Positions 35,149-44,546 of a stretch of 64,000 nucleotides of DNA are shown one piece after another (the first letter of the stretch is position 1; every line of letters begins with the position of its first letter). Position numbers and translations under genes: made by a program. The stretch spans positions 5,026,001-5,090,000 of the forward strand of contig NC_019745.1 in assembly GCF_000317555.1 (NCBI RefSeq), written 5' to 3'. The DNA comes from Gloeocapsa sp. PCC 7428. GTDB lineage: Bacteria > Cyanobacteriota > Cyanobacteriia > Cyanobacteriales > Chroococcidiopsidaceae. The notes under the pieces are model-generated. The model ran no database searches. It was not told the origin of the DNA and was given only the letters and a program-made list of their open reading frames with translations.

Positions 35149-36174
35149 TCAGTTTATTTCATTTGAGCGGCGATACAGTAGCCAAATAAACAGCGGCGAA
35201 CCGAGTAACGCAGTTACTGAACCTACGGGAAGTTCAACAGCACCTAATCGCGAGAGTAAATCGGCAAAGATGAGTAACCATGCACCAAACAGTGCAGAAA
35301 GTGGTAACACAACGCGGTGATCTGTACCGACCAATAAGCGTACACCGTGGGGAACAACTAAACCAACAAATCCAATTAAACCACTGATACTCACAGAACT
35401 TGCTGCAAGTAAACTCGCGACGCCACCGATGAGGATACGCGATCGCATCAAAGAAATTCCCAATCCGACGGCTAAATCGTCTCCCAACGCCAGTACATTC
35501 ACAGATCGCGCTAGCAAGCATCCTCCCAGTAAAGCAACAGCAATATAAGGTCCAGATGTGGTGACTTCTTGCCATCCTCTCCCGTTTAAACTGCCTATTA
35601 GCCAATTGAGAGCTACTTGCACTTGACCATCTTCTGCAAGTAAGAGTAGTGTACTTTGCACCGCACCAAACAAAGCACTCACCGCGACTCCCCCTAAAAT
35701 CAGCCGTTCAATCGCGATTCCTGTTCCGGTACGTCCTAGCAAAAATACGATTGCTGAAGTCGCGATCGCGCCAATCCAACTTGCTAAGGGAATCCAGGCT
35801 TGATAAATTCGCAACACCACCATCACAATCACAACCAATCCTGCACCCGCTGAAATACCGAGAATAAAAGGATCGGCAAGACTATTGCGTAACATACCTT
35901 GAAGAAGTGCGCCAGACATTCCTAACGCTGCACCAACAGTAATTGCTGCAACAATACGCGGAAGACGTAAATCCCAAAGAATCGTTTGCTTGACGGGATC
36001 GCCTTGATGCAGCAGTGCTTGCCATAACTCAGCAAAACTAAGTGGAACTGCGCCCTGCGACAGCGAAAGCCAAAGCGTGAGGATAATTGCCGTGCCTATC
36101 ACCACTACAGCTAAAATAGTGCGGGCAATCGAAAACTTTTTGATTCCTCGCAGATAGTTTTGCGGATTTGTCAT
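35149..36174 (-). CDS. FecCD-family siderophore/cobalamin permease
   Basis: 341 residues with about ten hydrophobic helices; LRLPRIVAAITVGAALGMSGALLQG is the signature start of FecCD permeases, and the GLIGFVGLVVPHGVRLLVG segment is the ATPase contact loop. Only one permease gene is present, so it should form a homodimer. No binding protein adjoins it; the nearest candidate is the lipoprotein at 48495-49466. 73 bases downstream of the PaaK-like gene on the same strand. Confidence 0.92.
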   Translation of the reverse strand: MTNPQNYLRGIKKFSIARTILAVVVIGTAIILTLWLSLSQGAVPLSFAELWQALLHQGDPVKQTILWDLRLPRIVAAITVGAALGMSGALLQGMLRNSLADPFILGISAGAGLVVIVMVVLRIYQAWIPLASWIGAIATSAIVFLLGRTGTGIAIERLILGGVAVSALFGAVQSTLLLLAEDGQVQVALNWLIGSLNGRGWQEVTTSGPYIAVALLGGCLLARSVNVLALGDDLAVGLGISLMRSRILIGGVASLLAASSVSISGLIGFVGLVVPHGVRLLVGTDHRVVLPLSALFGAWLLIFADLLSRLGAVELPVGSVTALLGSPLFIWLLYRRSNEIN

Positions 36175-36247
36175 GAATTGAGTAGATGTTTATTGCTAAA
36201 CTATGTCAAATAAAAAGCATTGTCAAACAACGGTTCAAGACACTAGA

Positions 36248-37777
36248 TTAATTTTTCCGAGTATAGCGATGCTTCACTCCGCTGGGAAAATATTCAGGAT
36301 CGCCCGTTGTGGCTAACATGATTTGCGGCATTTGGTATTCTACAGGAACGTAGTTCGCAAACTCGCTATTAAGACGCAAGAGTTGGGCATGAATCGAAGT
36401 TGCGATCGCCTGTCGTTTGTCTTCAGTGTCGCTAACTTCTGGTACTAACTCAACGACAATCGATAAGTAGCGATTTCGATCCGCATCTTCTTGCACCTGC
36501 AACACAAACTTTCCCGTCACCCATTCTTGAATCGTTGGCTGTTCCAATCCTACAGTGACATTCTCAGGGTAAATATTCGCACCAAAGTAGGAAACCGTAA
36601 AGTCAGAACGCCCAAAAACGTATGCAAACGGCAATAAATAATTTCCTCTTGCTCCATACTCTTCTAAAGCTGCTACGGGATCAAATCCTGCTGCGGCTAA
36701 AAATTCCAACATTGTATTGTACGGAATCAACCCACCCGTATCAGCAATGTGATAGCGAACCAAGGGAATACCGTTATTGCCAGAAAAGAGCAGTGTACCG
36801 TCTTGGACTTCAAAAAAGCGATCGCAAGGATCGTATTGTACGAGTGTCGGGAGGCGCGATTCACCGAATAACCGACGTGCTAAATCGGGACGATTGGCTA
36901 AAAAACGGCGAATACAAATACTCAGTGGTGTTTCATTTCCTAAAACGCCTGCATCCGCTGTACCATAAAGCGCCGCCGTATCATAGCAAGGATTTTTTGC
37001 CCCGACGCGTTGTGTCACTAAACTACGCCACTCTTCGCTAAAAACTTCGCCAGCAAACACTAATTTTATTTGATATCGCGACCATTCAATATTACGGTTA
37101 ATTCCGGTATCAATAACATCCTTAATAAACGGTGGATATCCGAGTAAAACAACCTGTTCAAAAGCATCACCCAGTTCTTGTACAACGCGGAAGATTTCTT
37201 CTTTATTATTGCCTGGAGTAACTACGGTAATTGGATAACCTTTTTGGGCGACATAACGACAACAATTAGTCGTGTACATTCCACCAACCCAGGTTCCCAG
37301 CGCAAAACAGACAACAGCTAAGGTGCGGCGCGTGTCGGCAAAAAAGCTATCGTAGAATATTTGCTCAAAACGAGTGGCTATTTGTAATTCATCTGTGATA
37401 AACCTTGCCCAAAATGTCGGTTTACCGGTTGAACCTGAGGAAACGGCAATCATATCGCACATTTCCAGTTGTCCATTTCTGCACAAATCTCCTAGCGAAT
37501 ACCGCCGTAGATAGTTTTCTTTAGTTAACAGTGGTAGTGTTTGGTAATCTGCTAAAGTTTGAATCGATGCTGGATTAATTTTGCGTGCAGCTAAAAAAGC
37601 TTTGTAGGCGGGTACATTTGCCGCAACTTCCTGAAATAATGCTCTGGTACTTGCTTCTAAAGAAGTATTTTCATGGCGTTTGAGCCGTGTTGCTAGCGGT
37701 GTTGTCAGAAACTCTTGAAACGCTTGTAACGCTTGCTGAGTTTTGCCTATAGTTTTTCCGTTGTTTGATAAAAACAT
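36248..37777 (-). CDS. PaaK-like adenylate-forming enzyme (phenylacetate-CoA ligase family)
   Basis: 509 residues. The SSGSTGKPTFWARF motif is the ATP-binding P-loop of the family, ALYGTADAGVLGNETPL lies at the adenylate site, and GNNGIPLVRYHIADTGG is the usual hinge region. Such stand-alone enzymes activate aromatic or other carboxylates as CoA thioesters or adenylates. The position just upstream of siderophore transport genes on the same strand suggests, but does not show, a link with siderophore chemistry. Confidence 0.82.
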   Translation of the reverse strand: MFLSNNGKTIGKTQQALQAFQEFLTTPLATRLKRHENTSLEASTRALFQEVAANVPAYKAFLAARKINPASIQTLADYQTLPLLTKENYLRRYSLGDLCRNGQLEMCDMIAVSSGSTGKPTFWARFITDELQIATRFEQIFYDSFFADTRRTLAVVCFALGTWVGGMYTTNCCRYVAQKGYPITVVTPGNNKEEIFRVVQELGDAFEQVVLLGYPPFIKDVIDTGINRNIEWSRYQIKLVFAGEVFSEEWRSLVTQRVGAKNPCYDTAALYGTADAGVLGNETPLSICIRRFLANRPDLARRLFGESRLPTLVQYDPCDRFFEVQDGTLLFSGNNGIPLVRYHIADTGGLIPYNTMLEFLAAAGFDPVAALEEYGARGNYLLPFAYVFGRSDFTVSYFGANIYPENVTVGLEQPTIQEWVTGKFVLQVQEDADRNRYLSIVVELVPEVSDTEDKRQAIATSIHAQLLRLNSEFANYVPVEYQMPQIMLATTGDPEYFPSGVKHRYTRKN

Positions 37778-37970
37778 CTTATAATCGTTGATTCTAATTT
37801 AACGCTTACTACATTAATTGCTGCATAGTTAGAGCTAAAGCTTACGAATACTAAGCTTTTCTCAAGATAGAAAAAACGGTAAATATTCTTGTGTGGACGC
37901 TGGAATACCTGTCTTTCTCAATCTAGACCGAGTATACATAAGTTTTCTCGCTCAAGTTTCAGGCTTCTCG

Positions 37971-38005
37971 CCCCCTAAATCCCCCACGAGTGGGGGACTT
38001 TAATT
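37971..38005. repeat. CCCCCTAAATCCCCCA dispersed repeat
   Basis: In the 373-base gap 37778-38150 the block CCCCCTAAATCCCCCACGAG, ending in TGGGGGACTT, is a common cyanobacterial interspersed element; TCCCCCA/TGGGGGA forms a seven-pair hairpin with a four-base loop (37980-37997). Nothing else in this gap is recognisable. Confidence 0.75.
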
Positions 38006-38189
38006 TGAAACTCCTGTCGTCACTCGGTTCTCCTTATCCTCTCTTCCAGAATCAGGAGAAATAGTGTTTACAAGCAGTGCCATGTCTTCTTGATTCTTGT
38101 CACCATTGTATTGATTGTATTAAAAATTACTAATACCCTTTGGTTAGGTATTGCTATTCCTGCCAAACAGAGTTAATTTATGCTCTAAT

Positions 38190-39866
38190 ATGATGTCTCT
38201 ATACTGCAATCAAGGACACAAAAATCAAAATGGTAGCCGCTTTTGCATCGAGTGTGGTGAACCACTATGGCTACCTGCGGGAGAAGTTTTAGAAAAGCGC
38301 TATCGTCTTGTACGTCAGTTAGCGGCTGGTGGCTTTGGGCGTACCTACTTAGCAGAAAACCTGCATCGCTTCAACGAGCGTTGCGTACTCAAAGAATTTG
38401 CGCCACAGGTACAAGGCGATCGCGAACTCGAAAAAGCAAAAGAATTGTTTGAGCGCGAAGCTGGGGCGTTATATAACCTCAAGCATCCGCAATTACCGCG
38501 TTTTTTGGAATTTTTTCAAGCGGAAACAAAAACTGGCGTAAATTGCTTATTCTTAGCACAAGATTACATCGAGGGAGACACCTACTACGATTTGCTGCGA
38601 TCGCGCGGTTCTTTCTCGGAAGGCGAAGTTCGACAATTTTTGTGTAAATTATTGCCAGTGTTAACGTATATTCACGCACAGAAAGTTGTACACCGTGATA
38701 TTGCTCCAGACAACATCATTTTGCGAAGCACCGACCAAATGCCTGTCCTGATTGATTTTGGCGGAGTCAAACAAGTTGCGGCAACTGTTGTATCTCGATT
38801 TACTGGGTTGGGAATGCCGACTTTGATAGGTAAACAAGGCTACGCCCCAGAAGAACAGATGCGCCAGGGTAAAGTATATCCCAATAGCGACTTGTACGCG
38901 CTGGCGGTGACAGCATTGGTATTGCTGACAGGTAAAGAACCACAAGACTTATACGATAGCTATAAAGGTACGTGGCAATGGCGTAAAGAAATTAACGTCA
39001 GTCCGCAGCTAGAAGCCATACTACAGAAAATGTTGGCGTATAAGCCAGGCGATCGCTATGCTGATGCTGAAGAAGTGTTACAAGCCCTACAAACAGCACC
39101 ACAAAAGCTCCCAAAGCTCAATATTTCGCAGCTACGGACGATTAATGTTTTAGGACGTAAGCCAGAACCTACGCGCAATCCTCCATCACAAGAAATCCAA
39201 ACGCAACTTAAAGGAACTCAAGTGATTGCTGCGAGTGCCAACAAGCCGATTAAGTTAAACTTGGGTTGGCCGCGTCCTCTGCTTATGAAAGCAACAACTG
39301 TAGGCTTAGTGGGATTAGCTGCAACCAGCGCGTGGGTCTTTGCAAATGCTATTATGCGTACGCCATCATTAAACCCAATAGCACAGCGATCGCCAACAAA
39401 TACCAACACAGCAGCCAGGCTACAAAACGTCGTCAGTCGTCGCCAAGCTTTACAAATTCGAGAAGCTTTCTTTGTTGGTTTGGTTGATGATTCTTTCCAT
39501 CGCCAACATCCTGACTTAAATGGACGTAGCCTGAAATCTGATGCTCAAGACGCTGCATTGCGCAACGATTGGTTTACGATCGCCGAGCAGATGCTCGATA
39601 AACTAGAACAAGCAGAACTCTCGCCAGCAATACGACGCCGCCTAGGAAGCTACACCGAAAAAGACTATACAACTTGGCAGAAGCAAGCTAATCAAGGACA
39701 GTTGGGGAACTATACCAGCGATGAATTAACTCGACAAACAAACCAAAAGTTTTATCGCCTCTTCCCTGAAGAACGCGGAAAGAAACTTAAACTTAATACA
39801 TTAGGTCAAATATGGTATGCGATCGCCGCCGATCGAGTGAATCAACAAAAACAGGCTAGTCAATAA
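38190..39866 (+). CDS. Membrane serine/threonine kinase with N-terminal zinc ribbon, copy 1
   Basis: About 558 residues from ATG 38190. A four-cysteine/histidine ribbon (YCNQGHKNQNGSRFCIECG) leads into a Hanks-type kinase domain: glycine loop LAAGGFGRTYLAE, catalytic HRDIAPDN, DFG in LIDFGGVKQ, and an APE-like YAPEEQ. A single membrane helix near residues 375-398 is followed by an extracytoplasmic domain of about 150 residues with an FxRLFPEERGK segment that is shared with the next gene. The ribbon suggests a redox- or metal-sensing input. The frame is open upstream to 38151. Confidence 0.88.
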   Translation: MMSLYCNQGHKNQNGSRFCIECGEPLWLPAGEVLEKRYRLVRQLAAGGFGRTYLAENLHRFNERCVLKEFAPQVQGDRELEKAKELFEREAGALYNLKHPQLPRFLEFFQAETKTGVNCLFLAQDYIEGDTYYDLLRSRGSFSEGEVRQFLCKLLPVLTYIHAQKVVHRDIAPDNIILRSTDQMPVLIDFGGVKQVAATVVSRFTGLGMPTLIGKQGYAPEEQMRQGKVYPNSDLYALAVTALVLLTGKEPQDLYDSYKGTWQWRKEINVSPQLEAILQKMLAYKPGDRYADAEEVLQALQTAPQKLPKLNISQLRTINVLGRKPEPTRNPPSQEIQTQLKGTQVIAASANKPIKLNLGWPRPLLMKATTVGLVGLAATSAWVFANAIMRTPSLNPIAQRSPTNTNTAARLQNVVSRRQALQIREAFFVGLVDDSFHRQHPDLNGRSLKSDAQDAALRNDWFTIAEQMLDKLEQAELSPAIRRRLGSYTEKDYTTWQKQANQGQLGNYTSDELTRQTNQKFYRLFPEERGKKLKLNTLGQIWYAIAADRVNQQKQASQ

Positions 39867-39994
39867 AAGCGAGATTGTGAAAAGTGTAAGTGTCTCGTGT
39901 GCGCAAGTCGAAAACGAAATATTTATTTTTCATTCTTGCATTATCGCACGCACCATTTCACTAAATGAGAACTACAATTAATCTCTCCGCCGCC

Positions 39995-40145
39995 CACGCC
40001 AGTCGCCTCAACGGGGTGAACCCCCGCACGCAACCGACCTCCCGTACCGCACTGGCTCCTCTGCTCACGCCAGTCGCCTCAACGGGGGACTCGGGGACCC
40101 CACTACGTGGGAATTGGGGGTAAACCCCCGCACGGCGCAGGCTCC
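39995..40145. repeat. GC-rich dispersed repeat, two copies in tandem
   Basis: Within the 318-base gap 39867-40184, CACGCCAGTCGCCTCAACGG occurs twice (about 39995 and 40066), each followed by GGG-rich sequence and AACCCCCGCACG blocks. A related form is at 54360-54410 (CACGCCACTTCCCTCAACGG). It is GC-richer than the genome around it and looks like a mobile interspersed element. Confidence 0.7.
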
Positions 40146-40184
40146 TCAAGCTGCCTATTTGTAGAAACTTTAGAGTGAAACGGT

Positions 40185-42161
40185 ATGATGTACTGCTCCA
40201 AAGGACACGAAAATCCAAATCGCAGTCGCTATTGTCTTGAGTGCGGCGAAAAGCTAGTGGAAGCAAACAACACACAACCAGGAATTATTGGCGATCGCTA
40301 TCGCATTATCCGCCAATTAGGGCAAGGTGGCTTCGGACGTACTTATCTCGCAGAAGATCTTAATCGCTTCAATGAACTGTGTGTTTTAAAAGAATTTGCG
40401 CCCCAAGTACAAGGTACTTATGCTTTACAAAAAGGGCAACAACTATTTCAACGCGAAGCCGGAGTTCTCTACAAATTACAACATCCACAAATTCCTAACT
40501 TTCGCGAACTTTTTCAAGCTAATTTAGAAGGTAAGGGACATTTACTTTTAGTCCAGGATTATGTTGCAGGTGCGAGCTATCGCCAACTATTAAATACTCG
40601 CAAACAGCAAGGTTTACAATTTAATGAAACTGAAGTTACACAGCTACTACAACAAATCCTGCCAGTTTTAGATTATATCCACTCACTCGGAGTTATCCAC
40701 CGCGATATTTCGCCAGATAATATCATCTTGCGCGATACGGATTATCTACCTGTACTCATCGATTTTGGTGGTGTTAAACAAGTAGCCGCATCAATTGTTT
40801 CTCAATTTAGCCCTGCTGATCCTCACGCTACAGTGTTGCCTGTTACTCGCGTCGGTAAAATTGGATATGCACCGCCGGAACAGATCTTTTCTGGAGTTGT
40901 CTCACCCCAAAGTGATTTGTATGCTTTAGCCGCAACCGCACTCGTATTATTGACAGGTAAAGAACCACAAGATTTAATCGACGAGCAAACATTAGAGTGG
41001 AACTGGCAGCGCGAAATTAATCTTAACCCTAACTTAGCGAATGTCTTGGATAAAATGCTCATGCCCAGAGCAAGCGATCGCTATCCATCTGCACGCCAAG
41101 TTTTGCAAGCCCTCAATCGCAATGTAGCCAAACCACCCACAGTACAAGTACCAACAACAATTGTTTCAAAGCCTCCAGTCACCAACACTGTTCCGGCGAC
41201 ATGGCAATTACAGCCTGCGAGTGTGAGTTATGCGCACACGAACAGCTTTGGTTTAGGAAAAGTCTTTGTTGTCGGAATACTGTTAAGCGCGACAGCAGGA
41301 TTAAGTTGGTGGGGAACAAGATTATGGTTACAATCTCGCACTGCAAGTACCCCAGAACCAATACAAACCAGTATTCCCGTAGCAACACCGACACCTACAC
41401 CGCAATACTCCACCGCCGAACAAAACCGCAAAAACCAATTACGCGATCGCCGTCAACAACTGGGAATTAGTGATAGTTTTTACAATGCTTTAGTCAATCA
41501 GTTATTTTGGGAAGAACGCCCCGAACAACAAGGCAAAGCCCTCAGTAGTAGCCCTGCGGATGCAGCGTTACGCAGCGAGTGGGATAGCATTGCCGCAGAA
41601 GTCCTCAATAAACTGCAAGCATTAAGCCCCGAAGCCCGACAACAACTAGGGAAATACCGCACTGCGGATCGCGATCGCTGGAAAGCAGCCGTTAATAAAC
41701 TTAACCTCAGCAGCCGTGCTTTATATGACCTCGCAGATGCTACGTTTTTTAACTTATTTCCACAATACAAAGGTAGAAATTTTATTAACCAGCCGATTGG
41801 TCAAGTATGGCACGGGATCGCAACCGATAAACTACAACGCCTAGTCTCAGGTAGTGGTTATGAAAGGATCGCGTTTGCGCAAGGAAACACAATTCAACAA
41901 GTTCGGGGAAACTTACAACCAGGTGAAGGCAAAGCTTATATTGCACAGTTAACAAAAGATCAACTTATGCAACTTAATCTTGAAGCCGATCCCCGCGTAC
42001 TGATTTCGGCATACTCTCCTACTGGCAGTACAGTTTTACTCGAAGATTCCAGCGATCGCACTTGGTCTGGTAAATTACCAGAAACAGGATATTACGAGTT
42101 TGTTGTCGTTTCGACTGCATCAGCACCTCTTGATTATCTATTCCAAGTTATAGCTGATTAG
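40185..42161 (+). CDS. Membrane serine/threonine kinase with N-terminal zinc ribbon, copy 2, plus PPC-like domain
   Basis: 658 residues. Ribbon YCSKGHENPNRSRYCLECG, kinase core with LGQGGFGRTYLAED, HRDISPDN and LIDFGGVKQ, one membrane helix near residues 364-388, the shared periplasmic domain (LRDRRQQLGISDSFYNALV to RNFINQPIGQVW), then about 105 extra residues with VRGNLQPGEGKAYIAQL and SPTGSTVLLEDSS that look like a bacterial pre-peptidase C-terminal (PPC) beta domain, absent from copy 1. Tandem duplication with domain gain or loss. Confidence 0.88.
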   Translation: MMYCSKGHENPNRSRYCLECGEKLVEANNTQPGIIGDRYRIIRQLGQGGFGRTYLAEDLNRFNELCVLKEFAPQVQGTYALQKGQQLFQREAGVLYKLQHPQIPNFRELFQANLEGKGHLLLVQDYVAGASYRQLLNTRKQQGLQFNETEVTQLLQQILPVLDYIHSLGVIHRDISPDNIILRDTDYLPVLIDFGGVKQVAASIVSQFSPADPHATVLPVTRVGKIGYAPPEQIFSGVVSPQSDLYALAATALVLLTGKEPQDLIDEQTLEWNWQREINLNPNLANVLDKMLMPRASDRYPSARQVLQALNRNVAKPPTVQVPTTIVSKPPVTNTVPATWQLQPASVSYAHTNSFGLGKVFVVGILLSATAGLSWWGTRLWLQSRTASTPEPIQTSIPVATPTPTPQYSTAEQNRKNQLRDRRQQLGISDSFYNALVNQLFWEERPEQQGKALSSSPADAALRSEWDSIAAEVLNKLQALSPEARQQLGKYRTADRDRWKAAVNKLNLSSRALYDLADATFFNLFPQYKGRNFINQPIGQVWHGIATDKLQRLVSGSGYERIAFAQGNTIQQVRGNLQPGEGKAYIAQLTKDQLMQLNLEADPRVLISAYSPTGSTVLLEDSSDRTWSGKLPETGYYEFVVVSTASAPLDYLFQVIAD

Positions 42162-42174
42162 CTCAAAGCCAAGA

Positions 42175-42262
42175 GTAGGTAGGCGGGTTGTAGGGTTATA
42201 GGGTAGTAGGAAAATCGTATCTTAATCTCCCAACACTCCTACACTCCTACACTCCCACACTA
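42175..42262. repeat. GTAGGTAGGCGGG ... CACTCCTACACTCC repeat block, copy 1
   Basis: Begins GAGTAGGTAGGCGGGT, passes AAAATCGTATCTTAATCTC, and ends in tandem CACTCCTA/CACTCCCA octamers. The same block, with more octamers, is found at 42738-42841, so the small gene between them is bracketed by direct repeats. Confidence 0.8.
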
Positions 42263-42598
42263 CTCGTTACCTGTGACTTTAGTAACGGCTTCTTTTGCGC
42301 CTTCTACTGCTTTTTGCACAATGCCTTCACCTTGTCCAGCATTTTTAACATTTTCTTCATAAACCTTGTCAGGATCTTCTGCTGCTTGTATTTGTTCCTC
42401 GTAAGCTTGTTCGCGCGCACTTACAGCTTCTTGCGTGCTTTGATCCATCATCTCCTGCTGCATCATGGGTTTACTTGCAGCCATACTCGGCTGAGTTGCG
42501 AAAATCAACAGACACGACACACTTATCAAACTCACTAAACCTAAAATGACTAGGCTTTGGCGAAATGCTTGCTTCAACACAGCAAAAATCCGTTGCAT
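42260..42598 (-). CDS. Small secreted alpha-helical protein
   Basis: 112 residues with a GAGGAAA ribosome site. A signal peptide or single membrane helix (LVILGLVSLISVSCLLIFA) ends near SMAAS; the rest is charged, Gln/Glu/Ala/Lys-rich and predicted helical (EEQIQAAEDPDKVYEENVKN, QKAVEGAKEAVTKVTG). Resembles cyanobacterial low-temperature-induced or LEA-like small proteins in composition, but no family is certain. Confidence 0.7.
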   Translation of the reverse strand: MQRIFAVLKQAFRQSLVILGLVSLISVSCLLIFATQPSMAASKPMMQQEMMDQSTQEAVSAREQAYEEQIQAAEDPDKVYEENVKNAGQGEGIVQKAVEGAKEAVTKVTGNE

Positions 42599-42737
42599 AT
42601 AAACTTTTCCTCACTTTTTTGTGATGCTACTGTAAAAATTACTGACACACCCTGTAAATCCCAAGCTGAATTGCATCCTACGCGGCAGTGTTATCCGATG
42701 CCTTCTACCTGCGGGGAGAATTAGAGCAGAGGAGCAA

Positions 42738-42841
42738 AGAGTAGGTAGGCGGGTAGTAGGAAAATCGTATCTTAATCTCGCCAACACTCCTACACTCCCA
42801 CACTCCCACACTTCCACACTCTTACACTCCCACACTCCCCT
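42738..42841. repeat. GTAGGTAGGCGGG ... CACTCCCACACTCC repeat block, copy 2
   Basis: Second copy of the block at 42175-42262. The octamer section has about nine units of the CACTCCCA/CACTCCTA/CACTTCCA kind, a minisatellite likely to vary in number between strains. It ends at the pgk stop codon. Confidence 0.8.
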
Positions 42842-42843
42842 AC

Positions 42844-44046
42844 CTAAGCTTCATCCAAAGCCGCGATACCAGGAAGTTCTTTGCCTTCAAGTAACTCTAA
42901 GCTAGCGCCGCCACCCGTTGAAATGTGACTCATTTGATCGGCGACACCTACTTTCTCAACGGCTGCCACCGAGTCGCCACCACCGATAATTGTCGTGACG
43001 CCTTGTTTGGTAAGATCGGCAAGTGTCCGTGCGATCGCTTCGGTTCCTACAGCAAACTTATCAAACTCAAATACGCCCATTGGTCCGTTCCAAATAACCG
43101 ATTTGCACTCAGCAAGCGCATCTTGGAACATTTTGACAGAATCAGGACCAACATCTAATCCCATGCCATCATCGGGAATATTCTCCACGCTCACAGTTTC
43201 TGCATTAGCATCTGCTGCAAATTTATCAGCAACGACAACATCCGTCGGTAACAGCATTTGCACGCCGCGTTCTTTTGCTTTAGCTTCTAAGGATTTGGCA
43301 AGTTCTAGCTTGTCATCTTCTACTAATGATTTACCAACATTCAACCCACGGGCTTTGTAGAAGGTGAAAATCATCCCGCCACCCAAAATCAGCTTGTCGC
43401 ACTTTTCTAGTAATGTCTCGATGACACCAATTTTGCTAGAAACTTTAGAACCACCAATAATCGCCGCTAAAGGACGTTGGGGATTTTCAATCGCGCTTTG
43501 CAAGTACTGTAATTCTTTTTCAATCAAGTATCCAGCGACAGAAGGGCTAAGATAGTGCGTTACACCTTCGGTTGAAGCATGAGCGCGGTGGGCTGTACCA
43601 AACGCATCGTTGACATAGACATCCGCATTGGCTGCTAACTGTTTGGCAAATTCAGGGTCATTTTTTTCCTCTTCTTTGTGGAAGCGGACGTTTTCTAGCA
43701 ACAGCACCTGACCATTTTGCATTCCCGATACTTTACTTGCCACTTCGTCTCCAATACAGTCATCGCATTTGATAACTTCTTGACCGAGTAACTCCGAAAG
43801 GCGTTTAGCAACAGGAGTCAGACGCAGCTTGTCATCGACACCTTTAGGACGTCCAAAGTGGCTCGCTAAAATGACCTTAGCGCCTTTTTGCATCAAATCC
43901 TGAATTGTCGGCAGTGCTGCGCGAATCCGAGTATCATCAGTGATGTTCCCTTGGTCATCCAATGGAACATTAAAGTCCACCCGCACTAATGCACGCTTAC
44001 CCGATAAGTCTGAAGCCGATAAATTTGCTAAAGTTTTTTTGGACAT
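42844..44046 (-). CDS. pgk: Phosphoglycerate kinase
   Basis: About 400 residues, the normal size. [39 protein letters not shown] and the nucleotide-site [13 protein letters not shown] segment with [13 protein letters not shown] at the C-terminus are all standard. Makes 3-phosphoglycerate and ATP, or the reverse in the Calvin cycle. AGGAGG lies 12 bases before the ATG at 44046; a TTG start nine bases earlier would be too close to it. Confidence 0.97.
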   Translation of the reverse strand: MSKKTLANLSASDLSGKRALVRVDFNVPLDDQGNITDDTRIRAALPTIQDLMQKGAKVILASHFGRPKGVDDKLRLTPVAKRLSELLGQEVIKCDDCIGDEVASKVSGMQNGQVLLLENVRFHKEEEKNDPEFAKQLAANADVYVNDAFGTAHRAHASTEGVTHYLSPSVAGYLIEKELQYLQSAIENPQRPLAAIIGGSKVSSKIGVIETLLEKCDKLILGGGMIFTFYKARGLNVGKSLVEDDKLELAKSLEAKAKERGVQMLLPTDVVVADKFAADANAETVSVENIPDDGMGLDVGPDSVKMFQDALAECKSVIWNGPMGVFEFDKFAVGTEAIARTLADLTKQGVTTIIGGGDSVAAVEKVGVADQMSHISTGGGASLELLEGKELPGIAALDEA

Positions 44047-44135
44047 AATTGACAAGTTCCTCCTGATTGGATTCTTAATTAATTATTAAGCGCCGTCCAC
44101 ATTTTACCGGAGTCGGGGTATCAACGATGCCTGCA

Positions 44136-44546
44136 ATGTTTAAGACTGTTTTATTTCCGATCGATCAAAGTCGAGATGCTAGAGAAGCGGCTGAAGTTGT
44201 TGCTGATGTCGTGAAAAAGTATGATAGTCGCTTGGTACTGCTATCAGTCGTCGAATCTGCGGATTCAGAAAATGAGCCTGGGGCGGACATGATGGCGTCA
44301 CCTGACGCTGTAGCCCAACTGCTTAAGAATGCCCAATCGCTATTTACTGAACAGGGTATCCAAGCCGAAACAATCGAACGCGAGGGTAAACCTGCGTTTG
44401 TCATTTGCGACGTAGCAGACGAAATTGAGGCGAATTTAATTATTATGGGCTGTCGTGGATTGGGATTAACTGAAGAAGGTGCCAGCGATAGCGTGACGAA
44501 TCGCGTGATCAATCTTTCTCCCTGTCCTGTATTGATTGTTCCTTAA
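44136..44546 (+). CDS. Universal stress protein (UspA family)
   Basis: About 136 residues. FKTVLFPIDQSRDAREAAEVV and the C-terminal ATP-binding loop IIMGCRGLGLTEEGASDSVTNRVI, seen as GCRGLGL and the SVTNRVINLSPCPVLIVP end, are typical. An ATG nine bases upstream (44127) is an alternative start. Divergent from pgk, with 89 bases between. Confidence 0.92.
   Translation: MFKTVLFPIDQSRDAREAAEVVADVVKKYDSRLVLLSVVESADSENEPGADMMASPDAVAQLLKNAQSLFTEQGIQAETIEREGKPAFVICDVADEIEANLIIMGCRGLGLTEEGASDSVTNRVINLSPCPVLIVP

Noticed and set aside
36622-37041. 139-codon plus-strand frame
   Set aside because: Antisense to the PaaK-like gene, whose protein motifs are clear; composition is shadow-like.
42738-42841. 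CRISPR array
   Set aside because: Units are eight bases long, tandem and without spacers; no cas gene is near.
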